Shown here piece by piece: positions 15,345 through 24,836 of a DNA stretch of 64,000 nt. The number at the start of each line of letters is the position of its first letter. Position 1 is the first letter of the stretch. The stretch covers positions 96,802-160,801 of the forward strand of contig NZ_JBOITN010000029.1 of assembly GCF_050717545.1 (NCBI RefSeq), given 5' to 3'. Below the pieces are notes generated by a model that worked only from the letters and a program-made list of their open reading frames with translations, was not told the DNA's origin and did not search any database. The stretch is from Clostridium_AD sp050717545. GTDB taxonomy: Bacteria > Bacillota > Clostridia > Clostridiales > Clostridiaceae. The translations under genes were made by a program, and so were the position numbers.

Positions 15345-17369
15345 ATGAATGATAATAAAAATAATAATGAACATATAAAAATAATCGAAATTGATCCGTA
15401 TCTAAAACCATTTGAGAGTGATATTGAGCTGAGGATGGAGAATTATACATCATCTAAAAATAAGATACTTAGCAGTAATCAAAGTTTTAAGTCTTTTGCA
15501 AATGGAGACTTATTTTATGGGTTTCATTTAATTGAGGATGGATGGGTTTATAGAGAATGGGCGCCCAATGCTGATGCTCTTTATTTAATAGGAGATTTTA
15601 ATTATTGGAATCCTCACTCCAATCCATTACAAAAAAAAGAAAATGGAAATTGGGAGATTTTTTTAGAAGGTGTGCAAACACTAAAACATATGTCCTGCGT
15701 AAAAGTAAGGGTAGTAGCTAAAGGCGTATCAAGAGATAGAATACCTCTTTATATTAAGAGGACTGTTCAGAATCCTATTACCCATGATTTTGCAGGGCAA
15801 ATTTGGCATCCGGATTTTGATTTTAAATGGCAGGATAACAACTTCCGCGCTGATTCATCTAAAACATTGTACATATATGAGGCTCATGTGGGTATGGCAC
15901 AGGAAAAAGAAGGTATTGGTACTTTCAATGAATTTACAGAAAATATGATTCCGAGGATAGCAGATGCAGGGTACAATACAATCCAGCTTATGGCAGTAAT
16001 GCAACATCCTTATTATGCATCTTTTGGGTATCAAGTATCTAATTTTTTTGCTGTATCATCTTGGTTTGGAACTCCAGATGATCTTAAGGCATTAATTAAT
16101 GCTGCCCATATTAGAGGCATAACAGTGTTACTTGATTTAGTTCATTCTCATTCTATTAAGAATATAGCTGAGGGAATAAATGAATTTGATGGGACTGATT
16201 ATCAATTTTTCAATGCAGGAATTAAAGGGAGTCACCCAGATTGGGATACAAAGCTTTTTAATTATTCAAAACCTGAGGTTCTTCATTTTCTTTTGTCGAA
16301 CATTAAGTTTTGGCTAGAGGAATATCATTTTGATGGATACAGGTTTGATGGTGTGTCATCAATGCTGTATCATCATCATGGAATGGGGGTAGCATTTACA
16401 AGTTATAGCAAATACTTTAGCATGGATACGAATATAGAGGCAATTACTTACCTTCAATTTGCTAATGATCTAATAAGGGAAGTTAACCCTGGTGCAATAA
16501 CAATAGCCGAGGATATGAGTGGAATGCCTGGAATGTGTTTGCCAGTAAGTTATGGTGGTATTGGTTTTGATTATCGATTATCTATGGGAGTACCAGATCT
16601 TTGGGTGAAGATTTTAAAAGAGCTACCAGATGAAAGGTGGAGCATGCGTCAGATCTGGCATGAACTAACAAGTAGGAGGCCAGAGGAAAAAAACATTGGG
16701 TACTGTGAATCTCACGATCAGGCACTTGTAGGGGATAAAACTTTAATGCTACAACTAGGTGGAAAAGAAACATATTATCATATGCTTAAAAGTGATGATA
16801 ATTTTATAATAAATAGAGCGATGCAACTTCATAAACTTATTAAATTCGTTACCATAACTTTGGGTGGTGAGGGTTATTTAAACTTCATGGGGAACGAATT
16901 TGGTCACCCAGACTGGATTGATTTCCCTAGAGAGGGCAACAATTGGAGTTATAAGTATGCAAAAAGGCAATGGAGCCTCGCAGAAAATAAAGACCTTAAG
17001 TATGAATATTTATCTAATTTTGATAGAGAAATGTTGGTTTTATTAAAAAATCATAATGTTTTAATGTCATATGACTTGCAAAGCCTTTGGACTGATGAGG
17101 AGCAACAGTTACTTGCTTTTAGAAAAGGTGGGTTGGTATTTTTGTTTAATTTTAATCCATCTGTATCTTTTTCAAAATATGAACTTCCAACTAATGAAAT
17201 AGGTAAATATAAAGTTGTGTTTAATAGCGATGAAGATATGTTTGGTGGTCAGAGTAGAATCTCACAAGAATATATTTATAATGCTGAAGAATTAACGCAT
17301 AAGGTAGACAAAGTTGGAGTGGTAATAAACACGCCAAGTAGAACCGTTCTAGTACTAAAAAAGATATAA
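15345..17369 (+). CDS. glgB: 1,4-alpha-glucan branching enzyme, GH13 with CBM48
   Basis: This protein of about 674 residues makes alpha-1,6 branches in glycogen-like glucan (EC 2.4.1.18). An N-terminal CBM48 (VYREWAPNADALYLIGDFNYW) precedes the TIM barrel. Predicted catalytic residues are Asp335 in GYRFDGV, Glu389 in AEDMSG and Asp458 in ESHDQALVGDK. The sequence is nearer to the GH13_8 group of eukaryotic branching enzymes than to the common bacterial GlgB (GH13_9). ATG 15345 has AAAGGA at good distance, whereas ATG 15324 has no RBS. No other glycogen gene lies beside it. It is a single-gene unit ending in a terminator shared with gltD. Confidence 0.93.
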   Translation: MNDNKNNNEHIKIIEIDPYLKPFESDIELRMENYTSSKNKILSSNQSFKSFANGDLFYGFHLIEDGWVYREWAPNADALYLIGDFNYWNPHSNPLQKKENGNWEIFLEGVQTLKHMSCVKVRVVAKGVSRDRIPLYIKRTVQNPITHDFAGQIWHPDFDFKWQDNNFRADSSKTLYIYEAHVGMAQEKEGIGTFNEFTENMIPRIADAGYNTIQLMAVMQHPYYASFGYQVSNFFAVSSWFGTPDDLKALINAAHIRGITVLLDLVHSHSIKNIAEGINEFDGTDYQFFNAGIKGSHPDWDTKLFNYSKPEVLHFLLSNIKFWLEEYHFDGYRFDGVSSMLYHHHGMGVAFTSYSKYFSMDTNIEAITYLQFANDLIREVNPGAITIAEDMSGMPGMCLPVSYGGIGFDYRLSMGVPDLWVKILKELPDERWSMRQIWHELTSRRPEEKNIGYCESHDQALVGDKTLMLQLGGKETYYHMLKSDDNFIINRAMQLHKLIKFVTITLGGEGYLNFMGNEFGHPDWIDFPREGNNWSYKYAKRQWSLAENKDLKYEYLSNFDREMLVLLKNHNVLMSYDLQSLWTDEEQQLLAFRKGGLVFLFNFNPSVSFSKYELPTNEIGKYKVVFNSDEDMFGGQSRISQEYIYNAEELTHKVDKVGVVINTPSRTVLVLKKI

Positions 17370-17410
17370 TAATGAAAGTTAACTTAATTTAAAATAAAGT
17401 AACTAAAAAG

Positions 17411-17464
17411 GGGAAGGTCCATAAGATATTACGCAAAGTGCGAAAATATTTTATGGACCTTCCT
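17411..17464. terminator. Bidirectional terminator between glgB and gltD
   Basis: GGAAGGTCCATAA pairs with TTATGGACCTTCC, extended by ATATT/AATAT and a small inner hairpin. It sits between two convergent genes. Confidence 0.8.
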
Positions 17465-17480
17465 ATATATTATAATTTTA

Positions 17481-18932
17481 TTATCCTCTTAATGAAGTTT
17501 CACCCATTAAGTATTTATCGATATTTTTAGTAACAGATCTACCTTCACATATTGCCCAAACTACTAGAGATTGACCTCTTTTCATATCTCCAGCAGCAAA
17601 AACACCTTTTAATTTAGTCATAGAATTGTCATCTACAATAACATTTCCTCGTTTATCATAGTCTAAACCTAAATCCGAAAGAAGTCCTTCATGTTGTGGA
17701 TGTAAAAATCCCATTGCGAGTATTACTAAATCAACTTTAAGTTCAAATTCTGATCCAGGAATTTCAATCATTTGTTGTCCGCCTTTTCCGTTACTTTTCC
17801 ATTCAACTTTAGATCCGTGAAGAGTATTAACACTTCCATTTTCACCAGTTAATTTTCTTGTAGTAACATTCCAATCACGGTTACAACCTTCTTCATGAGA
17901 AGTTGTAGTTTTTAATGTCCTAGGGTAAGAAGGCCATGGCATTGTGTCATCTCTATCTACGGGAGGTTTCGGCATAATTTCGTATTGATAAACGCTTTTA
18001 GCTCCTTGCCTTATAGCTGTTCCAATACAATCAGAACCCGTATCACCGCCACCAAGTACTAAAACCACTTTGTCTTTAGCATTTATTTCTTCTACTTCTA
18101 TTTCTTTACCTGAAACTCGTCTGTTTTGTTGTTTTAGGTAATCCATAGCAAAATGTACACCCTTAAGTTCACGTCCTTCAACTTTTAAATCTCTAGGAAT
18201 AGTACTTCCACCAGTTAAAGCCACTGCATCAAAATCAGATAAAAGACGCTGCGAGCTATAATTAACTCCTACATTTACATTAGTCTCAAACTTAACGCCT
18301 TCGCTAGCCATAAAGTTTACTCTTCGCTCAACTATACTTTTGTCCAATTTAAAATCGGGTATTCCGTATCTTAAAAGTCCACCTATCTCATCGTCACGCT
18401 CGAATACAGTTACACCATGGCCTACAGAATTAAGTTCAGCAGCTACCGCAAGACCCGCTGGACCAGATCCTACTACAGCAACCTTTTTACTGGTCCTGAC
18501 TCTAGGCTCTTGTGGTTTTGTCCAACCTTCTTTAAATGCTTTTTCGATAATATTTAGTTCTATTTCTTTTATTGCAACTGGATCTCTATTAACACCTAAT
18601 GTACATGAGCCTTCACAAGGTGCGGGGCATATTCTGCCAGTAAACTCTGGAAAGTTATTTGTAAGAGTTAACCTGTTATATGCTTTTTCCCATTTTTCTT
18701 TGTAGACCATGTCATTCCAATCTGGAATTAGGTTTCCCAGAGGACAACCCCAGTTGCAGAAAGGAACTCCACATTCCATGCATCTTGCGCCCTGCTGACG
18801 TAGTTTTTCTACAGGGAACTGTACAAATAATTCTTTAGAGTCTTTGATTCTATCCTTTACAAGGCGCTTTTTTGCAGTTTCTCTTTTAAATTCTCTGAAA
18901 CCATCCAATTTTCTCAAATTTAACACCTCCAT
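17481..18932 (-). CDS. gltD: Glutamate synthase (NADPH) small subunit GltD
   Basis: This 483-residue subunit takes electrons from NADPH and passes them to GltB. The N-terminal cysteines (CMECGVPFCNWGCPLGN and CPAPCEGSCTLG) bind two 4Fe-4S clusters. The FAD fold follows (GSGPAGLAVAAEL), then the NADPH fold (LGGGDTGSDC) and the C-terminal FAD loop GVFAAGDMKRGQSLVVWA. It follows gltB by seven bases in the same direction, so the two are translated from one mRNA. Cytoplasmic; it forms the alpha-beta enzyme with GltB (EC 1.4.1.13). Confidence 0.96.
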   Translation of the reverse strand: MEVLNLRKLDGFREFKRETAKKRLVKDRIKDSKELFVQFPVEKLRQQGARCMECGVPFCNWGCPLGNLIPDWNDMVYKEKWEKAYNRLTLTNNFPEFTGRICPAPCEGSCTLGVNRDPVAIKEIELNIIEKAFKEGWTKPQEPRVRTSKKVAVVGSGPAGLAVAAELNSVGHGVTVFERDDEIGGLLRYGIPDFKLDKSIVERRVNFMASEGVKFETNVNVGVNYSSQRLLSDFDAVALTGGSTIPRDLKVEGRELKGVHFAMDYLKQQNRRVSGKEIEVEEINAKDKVVLVLGGGDTGSDCIGTAIRQGAKSVYQYEIMPKPPVDRDDTMPWPSYPRTLKTTTSHEEGCNRDWNVTTRKLTGENGSVNTLHGSKVEWKSNGKGGQQMIEIPGSEFELKVDLVILAMGFLHPQHEGLLSDLGLDYDKRGNVIVDDNSMTKLKGVFAAGDMKRGQSLVVWAICEGRSVTKNIDKYLMGETSLRG

Positions 18933-18939
18933 ATCTATT

Positions 18940-21900
18940 CTATTTACCTTCTAATATCGCTTTGTATGCGGTTGGTATTACTTTTCTGAATTTTAATTTA
19001 TATTCATCCCAATTATCGAGTATTTTTGCAGCTTTATGGCTGTTAGTTGCCTCAAAATGTTGTTTTATTATTGAGTAAAGCTCTGATGAATCACGTTCTG
19101 AGGATACTTTTTCTACTTCAATCATTTCCATATTGCATCTTGATTTTAACATTCCATCTTCATCGATAACATATGCTATACCACCACTCATGCCGGCTGC
19201 AAAGTTTCTACCAATTCTTCCGATAATAACTACAATTCCACCTGTCATATACTCACAACCGTGGTCTCCGACTCCTTCAACTACAGCCTGAGCTCCTGAA
19301 TTTCTTACTGCAAAACGTTCACCTACTAGTCCATTTATGAATAACTTACCAGAAGTTGCTCCATAAAGAATTGTATTACCTGCGATGAAGTTTTCATCTT
19401 GTTTAAAGGTGCAACTTTCTGGTGTCTTTACAATTATTTTAGCACCTGACAAGCCTTTACCAACATAGTCATTTGCATCTCCAACTAATTTTAATGTTAA
19501 TCCATTAGCTCCAAATGCTCCAAAACTTTGACCGGCTGCTCCAACAAAATTAATGGTTATTGTATCATCTGGAAGTCCAGTAGCACCATATTTCATAGCA
19601 ATTCTTCCGCTCAGCATTGCACCAACAGAACGATTAACGTTCTCAATTTCTAAATTAGAAGTGCTTTTTTTACCTTCTTCTAGTGAAGTTTTTGCCATTT
19701 CAATTAGTTTAAAATCTAATGAAGTATCTAAACCATGATCCTGAGCAATTACGCAATAACGCTTAATTCTTTTAGGCATATCAGGTTTATAAAGAATATT
19801 AGATAAATCTAAATCTTTTGCTTTCCAATGCGCAATAGCTTTTTTCTGACTGATTTTATCTACTCTTCCCACCATTTCATTTATAGTTGTAAAACCAAGT
19901 TTAGCCATATGTTCTCTTATTTCCATTGCAATAAATGTAAAGAAATTCACAACATATTCAGGTTTTCCTTTGAAATTCTTACGAAGTTCTGGGTCTTGAG
20001 TTGCGATTCCCATATCACAAGTATTTAAGTGACAATTTCTTAGCATAGTGCAACCAAGTACTACAAGAGCTGTAGTTGCAAAACCAAATTCTTCTGCACC
20101 AAGAAGTGCTGCTATAACAACATCTCGACCTGTTTTGAGCTGACCATCAGTTTGAACTGTTACTCTGCTTCTTAAATTATTCAAAAGCAATACCTGCTGA
20201 GTTTCAGCAAGACCAAGTTCCCAAGGTAATCCTGCATGCTTTATTGAAGAAAGAGGAGAAGCACCAGTTCCGCCATCATGACCACTTATTACTATAGCAT
20301 CAGAATGTGCTTTAACAACACCGGCGGCTATTGTTCCAACACCTAATTCTGAAACTAATTTTGTACTTATTCGCGCTCTAGGATTTACACTCTTTAAATC
20401 GTGAATAAGTTGAGCTAAATCTTCAATAGAATATATATCGTGATGTGGTGGTGGTGATATTAAATCAATACCAGGGGTTGAATGTCTTAGCCTTGCAATA
20501 GTTTCATTAACTTTTTTGCCTGGAAGTTGTCCGCCTTCTCCAGGTTTTGCTCCTTGTGCTATTTTTATTTGTAATTCATCCGCATTTACAAGATATTCAG
20601 TAGTAACTCCGAATCTACCGGAAGCTATTTGTTTAATTGCACTTCTTCTTAAATCACCATTTTCATCAACCTTAAATCTATCGGCGTCTTCTCCACCTTC
20701 ACCAGTGTTGCTTTTCCCACCAAGTCTATTCATTGCTATAGCCATAGTTTCGTGAGCTTCCTTACTAATAGAACCATAGGACATAGCGCCAGAGCAGAAT
20801 CTTTTTACAATTTCGCTAATTGGTTCAACTTTTTCTATTGGAATTTCATTTCCATAATTAAGTTCAAACAATCCTCTAATTGTACATAAGTGTTTATCTT
20901 GATCATTTATAATTTTTGAATATTCTTTATATAACTTATAATCATTTGTCCTTGCAGCAACTTGAAGTTTAAAAATTGTATCTGGGTTAAATAAATGGTA
21001 TTCACCATCTTTTCTCCAAGAATACTTACCACCAACTTCAAGCTCAGATATTGGTTTTCTTAACTTGTTAAAAGCATTTTTATGTCTAATTAATACTTCT
21101 TTTGCAAGTGCATCTAAACCTATTCCACCAATTCTTGAAGGAGTACCACCAAAATGTTTTTTTAGTAGATCGGAACTTAGTCCAACTGCATCAAAAATTT
21201 GTGCTCCATGATAACTTTGTATAGTTGAAATTCCCATTTTAGATAATATTTTAAGGAGTCCTTGGGATATTGCGTGTATATAGTTTTCATGAGCTTTTTC
21301 TACAGAAATATTTGCTATATCACCCTCGTTAATAATATTATCAATGGATTTTAAAGCAAGATAGGGATTAACCCCTGTTGCGCCATAACCAATTAATAAG
21401 GCGAAATGCATGGTTTCTCTTGCTTCTCCGGTTTCTACTATAATAGAAACGGAAGTTCTTGTCTTCTCCCTAGTTAAATGTTGTTGAACAGCAGATAACG
21501 CAAGTAAACTTGGGATTGCAGCATCATAAGAATCTACAGACTTATCACTAAGAACAATGATATTGTAACCTTCTTTAATTCTTGCAGATGCACGAGCACA
21601 TAACTTATCGATAGCATCTTTAAAACCTTCAATTCCAGTATCTGCTTTAAATGTTATAGGGATTGTAGTAGTTTTAAAGGCATTATCTTTTAAACTTTTA
21701 ATCTTAGCTAGTTCTAAATTAGTAAGTATGGGCCTATTTATTTCTATAAATGGATTATCATTAAGATCTTGGTTTAAAACATTATTTTGAGAGCCTAGAT
21801 AGTTCATTAAGGACATTACCATTTTTTCTCTAATTGAATCTATTGGGGGATTAGTAACCTGTGCAAAAAGTTGCTTAAAGTAAGCAAATAAAAGCTGAGG

Positions 21901-23460
21901 CTCATTTGATAATACAGCCAGTGGAGTATCATTTCCCATAGAACCAATTGGTTCTTTCCCATCTTTTGCCATAGGAGCTAAAATGATTTTTAAATCTTCT
22001 AGTGTATACCCAAAGGCTTGTTGTCTTTCTTTTAGAATATATTTATCTATTTTAATCTCGTCAATTACTGCATCAAAATCATCTAGGTAAAGTTTATTTT
22101 TTAAAATCATTTCACCATAAGGCTTATCTGTACAGATTTTCTTTTTAACCTCTTCGTCTGTAATTATTCTTCCCTCATTTGTATCAATTAAAAACATTTT
22201 TCCTGGTTGAAGTTTCCCCTTTTTTTCGATATTTTCTGGCTTAAATTGTAGTACACCCGCTTCAGACGCAAGGACAACAAATCCGTCCTTTGTTATTACA
22301 TATCTTGCAGGCCTTAGTCCATTTCTATCCAGGGTTGCACCTATTCTAATACCATCAGTAAATGCTACAACAGCAGGTCCATCCCAAGGTTCGATTAATG
22401 ATCCATGGTACTCATAAAAAGCTTTTTTATAATCTTCCATATAATTGTTTGACGTCCAAACTTCAGGAATTAACATCATCATGCTATGAGGAAGAGACCT
22501 TCCATCCATTTTTAAAAGTTCTAATATGTTGTCAAGCGATGCTGAGTCACTACCATTAGGGCTAATTATAGGAAATAATTTTTTTAGATTTTTTCCATAT
22601 ACTTTAGACTTTAGAACTCCTTCGCGAGCATTCATCCAGTTCCTATTTCCGCGGATTGTATTTATTTCACCGTTGTGAGCCAAATATCTAAAGGGTTGTG
22701 CTAAATCCCAAGTTGGAAATGTATTTGTACTATATCTTTGATGAACAAGGCAAAGAGCACTCTTAAAATTAATATCTTGTAAATCAACATAAAAGCCTTT
22801 TATCTGCTCTGCAAGTAAAAGTCCTTTGTAAACAATTGTTCTGCTAGAAAGACTGCAGATGTAGAAGTATTCTGTGTTTCTATCAACCAGCTTTACTACT
22901 TCTATTTCTGCTCTTTTCCTTATAACATAAAGTCTTCTTTCAAAATCTTCTTGAAGTTCGTCTTCAGTAAGATCAACATCTTTAAAAGTTGAACCTATAA
23001 ACAGTTGTCTTATAATTGGTTCTGTTCCTTTTGCTGTATCACCAATATTTCTATTATCAGTTGGAACGGATCTCCAGCCTAATATTTTCTGACCTTCTTC
23101 TTCAGCAATTCTTTCGATTATGCCTTCACATTGAAACCTTAATGCTGGTTCTTTTGGAAGGAAAATCATTCCAACTGCATATTTTCCCGTCATTGGAAGT
23201 TCTAGACCTAAATTATCGCAACTAATCCTAAAAAATTCATCAGGAATTTGTACCAGAATACCGGCACCGTCTCCAGTTTTAGGATCTGCTCCAACTGCAC
23301 CTCTATGGGTTAAGTTCACGAGAACCTTTAATCCTTTTTTTATAATGCTGTTGGTTTTTTCACCTCTTATATTCGCTATAAAGCCAACACCACAATTATC
23401 TTTTTCAAAGGCAGGATCGTACAATCCTTGCTTTTCAGGATAACCAATGCTATTATTCAC
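18940..23460 (-). CDS. gltB: Glutamate synthase large subunit GltB
   Basis: This 1506-residue subunit makes two glutamates from glutamine and 2-oxoglutarate. The mature N-terminus is Cys23 in NCGVGF, the class II glutaminase nucleophile, after a short propeptide to be removed. The central and FMN-binding synthase domains carry GHDGGTGASPLSSIKHAG and the 3Fe-4S cysteines in LRNCHLNTCDMG. The C-terminal glycine-rich GXGXG helix domain ends the protein. The start is ATG 23460 with GGGGGT upstream. It is first gene of gltBD, transcribed from 23499-23526. Together with GDH and the ammonium channel it makes this stretch a nitrogen-assimilation region. Confidence 0.97.
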   Translation of the reverse strand: MNNSIGYPEKQGLYDPAFEKDNCGVGFIANIRGEKTNSIIKKGLKVLVNLTHRGAVGADPKTGDGAGILVQIPDEFFRISCDNLGLELPMTGKYAVGMIFLPKEPALRFQCEGIIERIAEEEGQKILGWRSVPTDNRNIGDTAKGTEPIIRQLFIGSTFKDVDLTEDELQEDFERRLYVIRKRAEIEVVKLVDRNTEYFYICSLSSRTIVYKGLLLAEQIKGFYVDLQDINFKSALCLVHQRYSTNTFPTWDLAQPFRYLAHNGEINTIRGNRNWMNAREGVLKSKVYGKNLKKLFPIISPNGSDSASLDNILELLKMDGRSLPHSMMMLIPEVWTSNNYMEDYKKAFYEYHGSLIEPWDGPAVVAFTDGIRIGATLDRNGLRPARYVITKDGFVVLASEAGVLQFKPENIEKKGKLQPGKMFLIDTNEGRIITDEEVKKKICTDKPYGEMILKNKLYLDDFDAVIDEIKIDKYILKERQQAFGYTLEDLKIILAPMAKDGKEPIGSMGNDTPLAVLSNEPQLLFAYFKQLFAQVTNPPIDSIREKMVMSLMNYLGSQNNVLNQDLNDNPFIEINRPILTNLELAKIKSLKDNAFKTTTIPITFKADTGIEGFKDAIDKLCARASARIKEGYNIIVLSDKSVDSYDAAIPSLLALSAVQQHLTREKTRTSVSIIVETGEARETMHFALLIGYGATGVNPYLALKSIDNIINEGDIANISVEKAHENYIHAISQGLLKILSKMGISTIQSYHGAQIFDAVGLSSDLLKKHFGGTPSRIGGIGLDALAKEVLIRHKNAFNKLRKPISELEVGGKYSWRKDGEYHLFNPDTIFKLQVAARTNDYKLYKEYSKIINDQDKHLCTIRGLFELNYGNEIPIEKVEPISEIVKRFCSGAMSYGSISKEAHETMAIAMNRLGGKSNTGEGGEDADRFKVDENGDLRRSAIKQIASGRFGVTTEYLVNADELQIKIAQGAKPGEGGQLPGKKVNETIARLRHSTPGIDLISPPPHHDIYSIEDLAQLIHDLKSVNPRARISTKLVSELGVGTIAAGVVKAHSDAIVISGHDGGTGASPLSSIKHAGLPWELGLAETQQVLLLNNLRSRVTVQTDGQLKTGRDVVIAALLGAEEFGFATTALVVLGCTMLRNCHLNTCDMGIATQDPELRKNFKGKPEYVVNFFTFIAMEIREHMAKLGFTTINEMVGRVDKISQKKAIAHWKAKDLDLSNILYKPDMPKRIKRYCVIAQDHGLDTSLDFKLIEMAKTSLEEGKKSTSNLEIENVNRSVGAMLSGRIAMKYGATGLPDDTITINFVGAAGQSFGAFGANGLTLKLVGDANDYVGKGLSGAKIIVKTPESCTFKQDENFIAGNTILYGATSGKLFINGLVGERFAVRNSGAQAVVEGVGDHGCEYMTGGIVVIIGRIGRNFAAGMSGGIAYVIDEDGMLKSRCNMEMIEVEKVSSERDSSELYSIIKQHFEATNSHKAAKILDNWDEYKLKFRKVIPTAYKAILEGK

Positions 23461-23498
23461 AATATTACCCCCTTTTAATTATATAAATGATTATTTAA

Positions 23499-23526
23499 AT
23501 TGTACCACGATTTTTGAAATATGCAA
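23499..23526 (-). promoter_or_regulatory. Promoter of gltBD
   Basis: On the minus strand TTGCAT (23526-23521) and TACAAT (23504-23499) are 16 bases apart, about 40 bases before the gltB start. Confidence 0.5.
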
Positions 23527-23596
23527 GTTTCATTTTCATATAATTCAAATTTACAAATTTACGCAGTATGAATAAAATGTTTTCATACTTTTGAGT

Positions 23597-23633
23597 AGAA
23601 AAAAAGAGACTGAAAATTAATTTCAAGTCTCTA
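23597..23633 (-). terminator. Terminator of the SGNH hydrolase gene
   Basis: On the minus strand AGAGACTTGAAA pairs with TTTTCAGTCTCT, with one mismatch, and is followed by seven T. It lies about 70 bases after the hydrolase stop. Confidence 0.8.
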
Positions 23634-23704
23634 ATACTTATAAATTGTATTTTAGGCGGCGTATAGGTATTTTAAAGTAAGGACTATACTCGTGATTTAT
23701 TCTT

Positions 23705-24421
23705 TTAATTTTCTAATAAAAAATTAAAATTTTCTTTTATAGAGTTTAATATAACAGATGCTATTAATGATTGGCCTTCTATATTTGGGTGTATCCCATC
23801 AGTACATAAAAATTTACTGTAATCAGTGTATTTTAAAAACTCTGAACGTACATCTATTAGTGTTGTGCCAGTTTCATTAGCTACCTCGGTAATCATTTTA
23901 CTATATGAATTGTGCCAGGTAAAAAGTCTATCTTTTGAACCTAACCACTGCAAAATATTTTTCTCGTTACTTGGATCTTCCTTTGCTATCCACTTAAAAT
24001 ATTTTAAAGGATCAAGAGGAGGTAGAGTCATAAGCACGGGAAGTATGTGATTAGTTTTCAATGTATCTATCATTGTAAGTAGTGTTTCACGAAAAGTAAG
24101 AATATCAGTATTTGGTTTGTATTCCATGTTAGGATTTTTGGCAATATCTCCCCAATTATAATCACAATCATTACCACCAAATTCTACTAAAACCATATCA
24201 GGAGATTTTTTAATTACATCATTGTACATCTTGCGTGCTCCTCTTATAATGGTGCTACCAAATTTACCAGCATTATATACAGGTCCTTTTATTTTATCCT
24301 CAATAATACTTGTAAAGTTTTCTTTTAAAATTGAATACTTAGATCGTTCATCATCATAAATAATACCTCTAGTAATAGAATCGCCATATGCTACTATAGT
24401 GTAATTATCTTTTGTTTCCAT
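23705..24421 (-). CDS. SGNH/GDSL-family hydrolase
   Basis: This is a 238-residue serine esterase-type hydrolase. The nucleophile is Ser15 in AYGDSITRG (block I), with GGND in VEFGGNDCDYNW (block III) and the Asp-His pair in TDGIHPN (block V). No signal peptide is seen, so it is probably cytoplasmic. Substrate is unknown; the family includes lysophospholipases, acetyl esterases of sugars and thioesterases. I chose the ATG at 24421 because GGAGG is six bases upstream, whereas a TTG at 24436 lies before that RBS. Monocistronic. Confidence 0.85.
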   Translation of the reverse strand: METKDNYTIVAYGDSITRGIIYDDERSKYSILKENFTSIIEDKIKGPVYNAGKFGSTIIRGARKMYNDVIKKSPDMVLVEFGGNDCDYNWGDIAKNPNMEYKPNTDILTFRETLLTMIDTLKTNHILPVLMTLPPLDPLKYFKWIAKEDPSNEKNILQWLGSKDRLFTWHNSYSKMITEVANETGTTLIDVRSEFLKYTDYSKFLCTDGIHPNIEGQSLIASVILNSIKENFNFLLEN

Positions 24422-24668
24422 AATATACCTCCACAAATAAAATTATTGGTTAATTAATTTATTGTATATTAATAATATATCATATAAATATAAACATTAC
24501 AATACATAGTTATAAAAACTACGTACTATGCCGATATTTTCTAAGGATTGTATTGTAATTAAATTACAAACAATAAATTAACCTTTTAAATAATGTCTTC
24601 ATAAAATATCATTATTATGTATTTATTGTTGATTTATTAGTACGATAAGCAATTATTTTTAAAATAGT

Positions 24669-24697
24669 TTGATAAACACAGGCATTATAATTAATAT
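24669..24697 (+). promoter_or_regulatory. Promoter of the ABC-class ATPase gene
   Basis: TTGATA and TAATAT are separated by 17 bases, about 140 bases before the ATG. The repeat copy D would lie within the leader. Confidence 0.4.
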
Positions 24698-24780
24698 ATA
24701 ACTTTGATTTAATAATTTTGAGACTTTATGCTTGTATAAGAGTAATATTTATTATAACATTTAAAGTAGGTTAAATTAAT

Positions 24781-24813
24781 ATTTCAGCTCCGTAGGAGAT
24801 GATTTAATTATGT
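24781..24813 (-). repeat. Dispersed repeat, copy D (inverted relative to copies A and B)
   Basis: Read on the minus strand it matches 54827-54853 at about 24 of 27 positions (GGAGCTGAAAT core). Including its flank ACATAATTAAATCAT it shares 15 identical bases with the B copy. On the plus strand it has the small stem CTCC-GTA-GGAG. Confidence 0.6.
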
Positions 24814-24836
24814 ATTGTCATAAAAGGGGAGTTACA

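Larger units (their letters stand above)
24422..24836. other. Divergent intergenic region with promoter and dispersed repeat
   Basis: This is AT-rich spacer with no coding frame. It contains a plus-strand promoter at 24669-24697, repeat copy D at 24781-24813 and the RBS of the ABC-class ATPase. Confidence 0.5.

Noticed and set aside
19553..20755. Several open frames antisense to gltB
   Set aside because: They are expected shadows of a long conserved gene and carry no motifs.
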